From NCBI GenBank assembly GCA_046729855.1, contig JBKPHM010000037.1, forward strand, positions 1-17,960: a stretch of DNA of 17,960 bases, in the 5' to 3' direction. Origin of the DNA: DATHSY01 sp046729855 (GTDB lineage: Bacteria > Actinomycetota > UBA4738 > HRBIN12). Every line of letters begins with the position of its first letter. Position 1 is the stretch's first letter. Both the position numbers and the translations under genes were made by a program. This document shows positions 15,053-17,960 of this stretch, one piece after another. Below the pieces are notes generated by a model, which saw nothing but the letters and a program-made list of their open reading frames with translations, was not told the DNA's origin and did not search any database.

Positions 15053-15499
15053 CTAGGACCGCTCCTCTCGGTCGAGCTCGTCGAGCGCGGCGAGCAGCGC
15101 GTTCGTCGGGATCCGGCCGGTCGCGACCAGCTGAGCGCCGCCCCGACGGACCGCGGTCGCGAACGGGGCGGCCCACGTGTTCTCGTAGACGAGCAACGCC
15201 GCGGAAGCCCCTGGCTCGATCGCGGTCGCCGCCTCCCTATAGTCGTCGTCCCCCAGGACGTTCGACGACGCCCCTTCGAAGATCGTGAGCTCCGGATCGG
15301 ACCCCAGGTCCTTGAGGTCGACCCGAACGACGCTCCCGTCGTCCTCCTTCTGGACGAACACCAGATCGAGGATCCGAATCAGGCCACGGTCGACGAGATC
15401 TACCAGCAGCGGTAACGCCTCGCCGGTGGGCTTCTGCCCGGGGGGCCATTCGACGACGAGATAATCGATGGGGCCGATCTCGACGTCGGTGTCGCTCAT
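15053..15499 (-). CDS. DUF6325 family protein
   Basis: A 148-residue soluble protein of unknown function. It opens GPIDYLVVEWPPG, continues GEALPLLVDLVDRGLIRILDLVFVQKEDDGSV, and has a middle acidic loop (FEGASSNVLGDDDYREAA) and a closing segment AIEPGASAALLVYENTWAAPFATAVRRGGAQLVATGRIP. These are the features I associate with DUF6325. The same order of elements (strand-helix, D-G turn, then P-G-x-S-A strand and G-G strand) occurs in the two DUF1269 proteins of this window, with the membrane hairpin missing here. The ATG at 15499 has AAGGAG six bases upstream. It is the first gene of the DUF6325-SHOCT-YggT-DUF2550-like run and lies 90 bases downstream of the PPK2 gene. Confidence 0.87.
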   Translation of the reverse strand: MSDTDVEIGPIDYLVVEWPPGQKPTGEALPLLVDLVDRGLIRILDLVFVQKEDDGSVVRVDLKDLGSDPELTIFEGASSNVLGDDDYREAATAIEPGASAALLVYENTWAAPFATAVRRGGAQLVATGRIPTNALLAALDELDREERS

Positions 15500-15589
15500 G
15501 AGCCGCTCCTTCCCTTCAGGCCGTCATCGGCCATGCTTGGACAGGGGAGCGCCCCCATCGTCATCCACTTCGGATGATTCCGACGTCGG
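15500..15589 (-). promoter_or_regulatory. Leader/promoter region of the DUF6325 operon
   Basis: Ninety bases lie between the PPK2 stop and DUF6325. They contain the 10-bp palindrome CCGACGTCGG (15580-15589) directly at the PPK2 stop, GGATGATTCCG (15572-15582), which also occurs upstream of DUF1269 copy B, a GGCCG-TCAT-CGGCC hairpin (15519-15532), and the AAGGAG ribosome-binding site (15506-15511). No T-tract terminator is seen, so readthrough from PPK2 is possible. Confidence 0.4.
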
Positions 15590-16498
15590 TCAGAACGGCG
15601 TCGGGATGTACTGCCCATGGAGGTCCGGCTCGACGTACCCGTGTGCGGCCTGGCGGTTCGGCAGCTTCAGCTCCCTGCGCTCGACGGGCTCATAGGGAAC
15701 CAGGCTCAAGAGATGCGTGATGATGTTGAGTCGGCCGCGCCTCTTGTCGTCGGTCCGGGCGATGTACCAAGGGGCCCATGGCGTGTGGGTGGCCGCCAGC
15801 ATCGCATCGCGAGCCCGTGAGTAGTCGAACCAGCGGCTGTACGAGCGAAGATCCATGTCCGTGAGCTTCCAGATCTTCCGGGGGTCGTCCATCCGGCTCT
15901 TCAAGCGTCGGGTCTGCTCGTCTGGGGTCACCTCGAGCCAGTACTTGATGAGCAGGATGCCGGAGTCGACCATCGCTTTCTCGAATGCTGGGGTGAGCGC
16001 CAGGAACCGCTCGGTCTCCCTCGGCGTGCAGAAGCCCATGACCCGCTCGACGCCGGCGCGGTTGTACCAGCTCCGGTCGAAGATCACCACCTCCCCGCCC
16101 GCCGGGAAGTAGGCGACGTACCGCTGGAGATACATCTGCGAGCGCTCGCGCTCCGTCGGAGCGGGGAGCGCCGCGAGGCGGAACACTCGCGGGCTGACCC
16201 GTTCGGTGATCGCCTTGATCGTGCCGCCCTTGCCCGCCGTGTCGCGCCCCTCGAGCACGATGCAGATCTTCGCGCCCGATGCCTTGACCCACTCCTGCAT
16301 CGCGACGAGCTCGCCGTGGAGCCGGCGGAGCTCGCGCTCGTACGGCTTGGCCGCCATCCTCCGATCGCCGTTCCCGGACACATCGACGGCCTCGGCGTCG
16401 CCGACCACCGGCGTCGGGCCATCGGCCGTGAACCTACCGTCCCCCTCGGCCTGATCCGCATGCTTGTGCTTCGTCTTCGACCGCTTCGTCTTGGGCAT
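15590..16498 (-). CDS. ppk2: Polyphosphate kinase 2 family (PPK2, class I-like)
   Basis: This cytoplasmic enzyme transfers phosphate between polyphosphate and nucleoside di/triphosphates. The 302 residues comprise a charged, probably disordered N-terminus of about 48 residues, then the P-loop kinase core: AKICIVLEGRDTAGKGGTIK with Walker A at 84-92, RVFRLAALPAPTERERSQMYLQRYVAYFPAGGEVVIFDRSWYNRAGVERVMGF with the Walker B/lid region at 141-147, KYWLEVTPDEQTRRLKSR, and W-K-L-T-D-M-D-L. One-domain length and the ALPAPTERE segment point to class I (ADP/GDP-acting), though class is not decidable without alignment. The ATG at 16498 (MPKTKRSK) has AAGGAG about 11 bases upstream. An ATG at 16528 would add ten residues but has no good site. 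A strong hairpin precedes it at 16528-16556. It may share transcripts with the DUF6325 run downstream. Confidence 0.95.
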   Translation of the reverse strand: MPKTKRSKTKHKHADQAEGDGRFTADGPTPVVGDAEAVDVSGNGDRRMAAKPYERELRRLHGELVAMQEWVKASGAKICIVLEGRDTAGKGGTIKAITERVSPRVFRLAALPAPTERERSQMYLQRYVAYFPAGGEVVIFDRSWYNRAGVERVMGFCTPRETERFLALTPAFEKAMVDSGILLIKYWLEVTPDEQTRRLKSRMDDPRKIWKLTDMDLRSYSRWFDYSRARDAMLAATHTPWAPWYIARTDDKRRGRLNIITHLLSLVPYEPVERRELKLPNRQAAHGYVEPDLHGQYIPTPF

Positions 16499-16527
16499 CG
16501 TGGCGCCGCTCCTTCGTGCGTTTGTCA

Positions 16528-16556
16528 TCCCCGCGGTCTGGTCCTCCCCGCGGGGA
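16528..16556 (-). promoter_or_regulatory. Strong GC hairpin in the PPK2 leader
   Basis: TCCCCGCGG (16528-16536) pairs perfectly with CCGCGGGGA (16548-16556) around an 11-base loop. The right arm also contains the 10-bp palindrome CCCCGCGGGG. It lies 30-58 bases ahead of the PPK2 ATG, just upstream of its AAGGAG, where it could act on transcription or translation. It could instead be a protein-binding site. Confidence 0.45.
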
Positions 16557-16700
16557 CGCGCATCGGTCGATCATGCCATCGAAGGCGTTCGCGTCATCGG
16601 TCGGATGGGGTGATGTGGCGACGCGCCAGGGCCGAGGAGATGAGCGTCAGGTTCCGCTCATCGAGCCGGTGGGTCGAGCTCGATACGTCGACCCTCGTCG

Positions 16701-16815
16701 CGGTGGAACCCCCGGAGGTCCGACGGGCCACAACGGTCGCCGAGGGACCCGGCCGGGATCGGTGCATGTTCGCCCGACGCCTCGGCCGCCGGGGGTTCCG
16801 CCGAGGCGCGACCGT
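16701..16815. ncRNA. Candidate structured RNA element with alternative stems
   Basis: This is the core of a gene-free stretch (16499-16956). CGGTGGAACCCCCGG (16701-16715) pairs with CCGGGGGTTCCGCCG (16789-16803) with one G-U pair, and after one mismatch the pairing continues for four more (16717-16720 with 16784-16787). Competing stems are CGCCTCGGC (16778-16786) with GCCGAGGCG (16800-16808) and ACGGTCGC (16733-16740) with GCGACCGT (16808-16815); these would stack on each other and exclude the first stem. It could be a leader of PPK2 (minus) or of the GlsB-like gene (plus), or a separate small RNA. It matches no RNA family that I recognise, and expression is unproven. Confidence 0.35.
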
Positions 16816-16877
16816 AGGTGATGCCTCGCTGGTTGTCTGTGGCTCGATCGGCCCAATCGACGGTAGGTCGACAAGCA

Positions 16878-16894
16878 TCACCCGGTACGGGTGA
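16878..16894. promoter_or_regulatory. Interrupted palindrome, candidate operator upstream of the GlsB-like gene
   Basis: TCACCCG (16878-16884) and CGGGTGA (16888-16894) flank a three-base centre, 63 bases ahead of the proposed TTG start at 16957. The half-sites TCACCC and GGGTGA match the 12-bp palindrome at 7333-7344 upstream of regulator copy 1, though the spacing differs. A single further CGGGTGA lies at 16924-16930. Confidence 0.35.
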
Positions 16895-16956
16895 AGGCGC
16901 CGGCGACGATCCGGACGACGCTTCGGGTGACGTGGCGTGACCGTCGGAGGAACGGC

Positions 16957-17229
16957 TTGTTGATACTGTTCGTGCTGGTCCTCGGCCTCGCGGCCGGGTG
17001 GGCAGCGCAAATTGTCCTGAACCGGACGCTGACGTGGGCCGGGACCCTCGCCCTCGGCCTCGCCGGATCGGTCGTCGGCGGACTGCTCGTCTCGTTGCTC
17101 GCCGGGGACGGGCTTGAGCTGCGGATGAGCGGCATCCTGGGATCGATCGTGGGCGCGATCGTCCTGCTCGCCGTGGGCGGTCTCGTGTTCGGGGGTTCGC
17201 CGCGCACGAGTCCGCGCCGCGCCCGGTGA
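16957..17229 (+). CDS. GlsB/YeaQ/YmgE family stress-response membrane protein (TTG start)
   Basis: A 90-residue, three-helix membrane protein of the transglycosylase-associated (GlsB/YeaQ) family, usually linked to general stress response, biochemical role unknown. The first helix is LLILFVLVLGLAAGWAAQIV. Then come TWAGTLALGLAGSVVGGLLVSLLAG and the loop ELRMSGILGSIVGAIVLLAVGGLVFG, which carry the family's G-x-x-G-S-x-x-G-G-x-L-x-S pattern and S-G-I-L-G-S-I-V-G-A. I chose the TTG at 16957 because GGAGG lies exactly six bases upstream (16946-16950) and the product then begins at the first membrane helix, as family members do. A GTG at 16891 would add 22 basic residues (VKAPATIRTT...) and has no ribosome-binding site. 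The TGA overlaps the GTG of the following gene by four bases. Confidence 0.8.
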   Translation: MLILFVLVLGLAAGWAAQIVLNRTLTWAGTLALGLAGSVVGGLLVSLLAGDGLELRMSGILGSIVGAIVLLAVGGLVFGGSPRTSPRRAR

Positions 17230-17960
17230 TCGCGGCGGCGCCGGCGCCCGAGGCGCCGGACGGGAGCAACGTGGCCCAAACGCTCGTCCTGGGGGCGGCC
17301 AGGCTCGGCGTCGGGATCGCCTTGGTCGGTGCGGCCGGGGTCGCCGCGGTCGTCGACCCGAAGCCGCCGGAAGCCGGCGGCGAGGATGCGAGGCCGGCGC
17401 AGCCGGCAGACCTCGGCGCCTTCCTCGTCGCGGCGGCCCTCCTGACGGCGATCCGGATCGACCGCGGCGCCACCGCGGCGCTGCGGTTCGCTCGTTCGAC
17501 CGCCAGGATCACGGTCGCGGTTGGGCACCTCACTCCGTTCGGGAGTTGGATCGAACGGGCTCGCGCCCGCGTTGAAGCGCAGGCCGACCGCGGCCGCGTA
17601 GAGGCCGAGGGCAGCATCGATCGCGTCCTGGACACGTGGGACGCTCTGCTGGGGGCGGTCGTGCGCCAGGTGCTCCGCCATGTCGACGTCAACGAGGTCG
17701 CCCGTTCCATCGACCTCAACGAGATCGCGAACGAGATCGACGTCAACGCGGTGGCCGCACGCGTCGACGTCGAGCGGCTGATCGACCAGATCGACATCGA
17801 CCGCATCGTGCGGCGCCTCGACGTCGAAGCCATCGTGAGGCGTCTCGACCTCGCCGCCATCGCGCGCGACGTCCTCGACGAGATCGACGTGGAGGAGATC
17901 ATCCGAGAATCGAGCGGGTCCCTGACCGTGCAGACGGTCGACGCGCTGCGGGCGCGTGGG
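17226..17960 (+). CDS. Membrane protein with nonapeptide D-[VIL]-x repeats (3' end outside window)
   Basis: Open without a stop for 245 codons to the window edge. Two hydrophobic segments (AQTLVLGAARLGVGIALVGAAGVAAVV at about 17-43 and DLGAFLVAAALLTAIRI at about 64-80) flank a proline/glutamate-rich loop. A helical stretch follows (SWIERARARVEAQADRGRVEAEGSIDRVLDTWDALLGAVVRQVL). From 17685 come seven contiguous nine-residue repeats (DVNEVARSI, DLNEIANEI, DVNAVAARV, DVERLIDQI, DIDRIVRRL, DVEAIVRRL, DLAAIARDV), a four-residue insert, then DVEEIIRES and SGSLTVQTVDALRARG. In actinobacteria I recall this repeat with the IIRES-G-S-x-T-x-x-T-V-D-A-L-R ending leading into a C-terminal RDD membrane domain, so an RDD domain is predicted just beyond the window. 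The start is GTG, overlapping the previous stop (GTGA), so the two genes are coupled. Confidence 0.85.
   Translation, partial: MIAAAPAPEAPDGSNVAQTLVLGAARLGVGIALVGAAGVAAVVDPKPPEAGGEDARPAQPADLGAFLVAAALLTAIRIDRGATAALRFARSTARITVAVGHLTPFGSWIERARARVEAQADRGRVEAEGSIDRVLDTWDALLGAVVRQVLRHVDVNEVARSIDLNEIANEIDVNAVAARVDVERLIDQIDIDRIVRRLDVEAIVRRLDLAAIARDVLDEIDVEEIIRESSGSLTVQTVDALRARG
17685..17912 (+). repeat. 27-bp periodic coding repeat (nonapeptide units)
   Basis: Seven back-to-back 27-base units run from 17685 to 17873, each starting GAC followed by GTC, CTC or ATC. After a 12-base insert, an eighth unit covers 17886-17912. The units are diverged at the third positions and in the middle residues, so this is an old protein repeat, not recent slippage. 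Consensus: D-[VIL]-[NED]-x-[VIL]-[AIV]-x-x-[IVL]. Confidence 0.85.

Noticed and set aside
16613..16894. Possible small plus-strand gene (MWRRARAEEMSVRF...) ending with TGA overlapping GTG at 16891
   Set aside because: The overlap with a GTG looked like coupling, but that GTG is unlikely to be the real start of the next gene. There is no well-spaced ribosome-binding site, the product is arginine-rich with no known motif, and the stretch is better explained by the inverted-repeat structure.
16594..17010. Minus-strand frame upstream of PPK2 (138 codons)
   Set aside because: Proline/arginine-rich low-complexity product. It crosses the palindrome and the GlsB-like coding start and has no supporting signal.
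16658..17902. 414-codon minus-strand frame over the GlsB-like and repeat-protein genes
   Set aside because: The product is serine/arginine low-complexity sequence. The plus-strand genes have membrane helices, family motifs, a well-spaced ribosome-binding site and a GTGA overlap.
17685..17912. Regular 27-bp repeats considered as a CRISPR or other DNA repeat array
   Set aside because: The units are contiguous without spacers, diverged, and stay in one open reading frame with a conserved residue pattern, so they are protein repeats.

Overview
The window is GC-rich, gene-dense chromosomal DNA. The gene families suggest an actinobacterium (Actinomycetota), possibly a deep-branching, uncultured-type lineage: DUF7144, DUF6325 followed by a SHOCT protein, paired DUF1269 proteins, MalT-like LuxR regulators, and a membrane protein with D-[VIL]-x nonapeptide repeats. 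No rRNA, tRNA, CRISPR array, transposase, integrase or phage gene was found. Both ends cut through genes.

Layout. (1) 1-3592, minus strand: a P-type cation ATPase followed 13 bases later by a catabolic-type ornithine carbamoyltransferase whose C-terminus is off the window. (2) 3899-4883, plus strand: a DUF7144 four-helix membrane protein and a glycine-rich DUF1269 protein. (3) 4947-9623, minus strand: two tandem MalT-like LuxR regulators. (4) 9777-13174, plus strand: a six-helix membrane protein overlapping a GH15 alpha-glucosidase/trehalase by ATGA. (5) 13235-16498, minus strand: a second, divergent DUF1269 protein, then (upstream) a tight four-gene run DUF6325 - SHOCT - YggT-like - DUF2550-like, then a PPK2 polyphosphate kinase. 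(6) 16499-16956: a gene-free stretch full of complementary segments. (7) 16957-17960, plus strand: a small GlsB/YeaQ-type protein read from a TTG start, overlapping by GTGA a membrane protein with 27-bp-periodic repeats that runs off the window.

Reading of the whole. The genes look like an energy-stress or dormancy set. Carbamoyl-phosphate chemistry (OTC), polyphosphate-nucleotide phosphoryl transfer (PPK2), breakdown of an alpha-glucan or trehalose reserve (GH15) and ion pumping (P-type ATPase) sit among many small envelope proteins of stress-linked families. The two MalT-like regulators are the only transcription factors visible and are the natural candidates to control neighbouring units.

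The most unusual points are the P-type ATPase, whose calcium-site residues are mostly replaced; the 16701-16815 intergenic element, whose long inverted repeats exclude each other like a switch; the apparent DUF1269/DUF6325 relationship, with one DUF1269 copy that has lost its glycine zipper; and similar TCACCC...GGGTGA palindromes upstream of two units. Family assignments come from motif recognition only; no database search was run.
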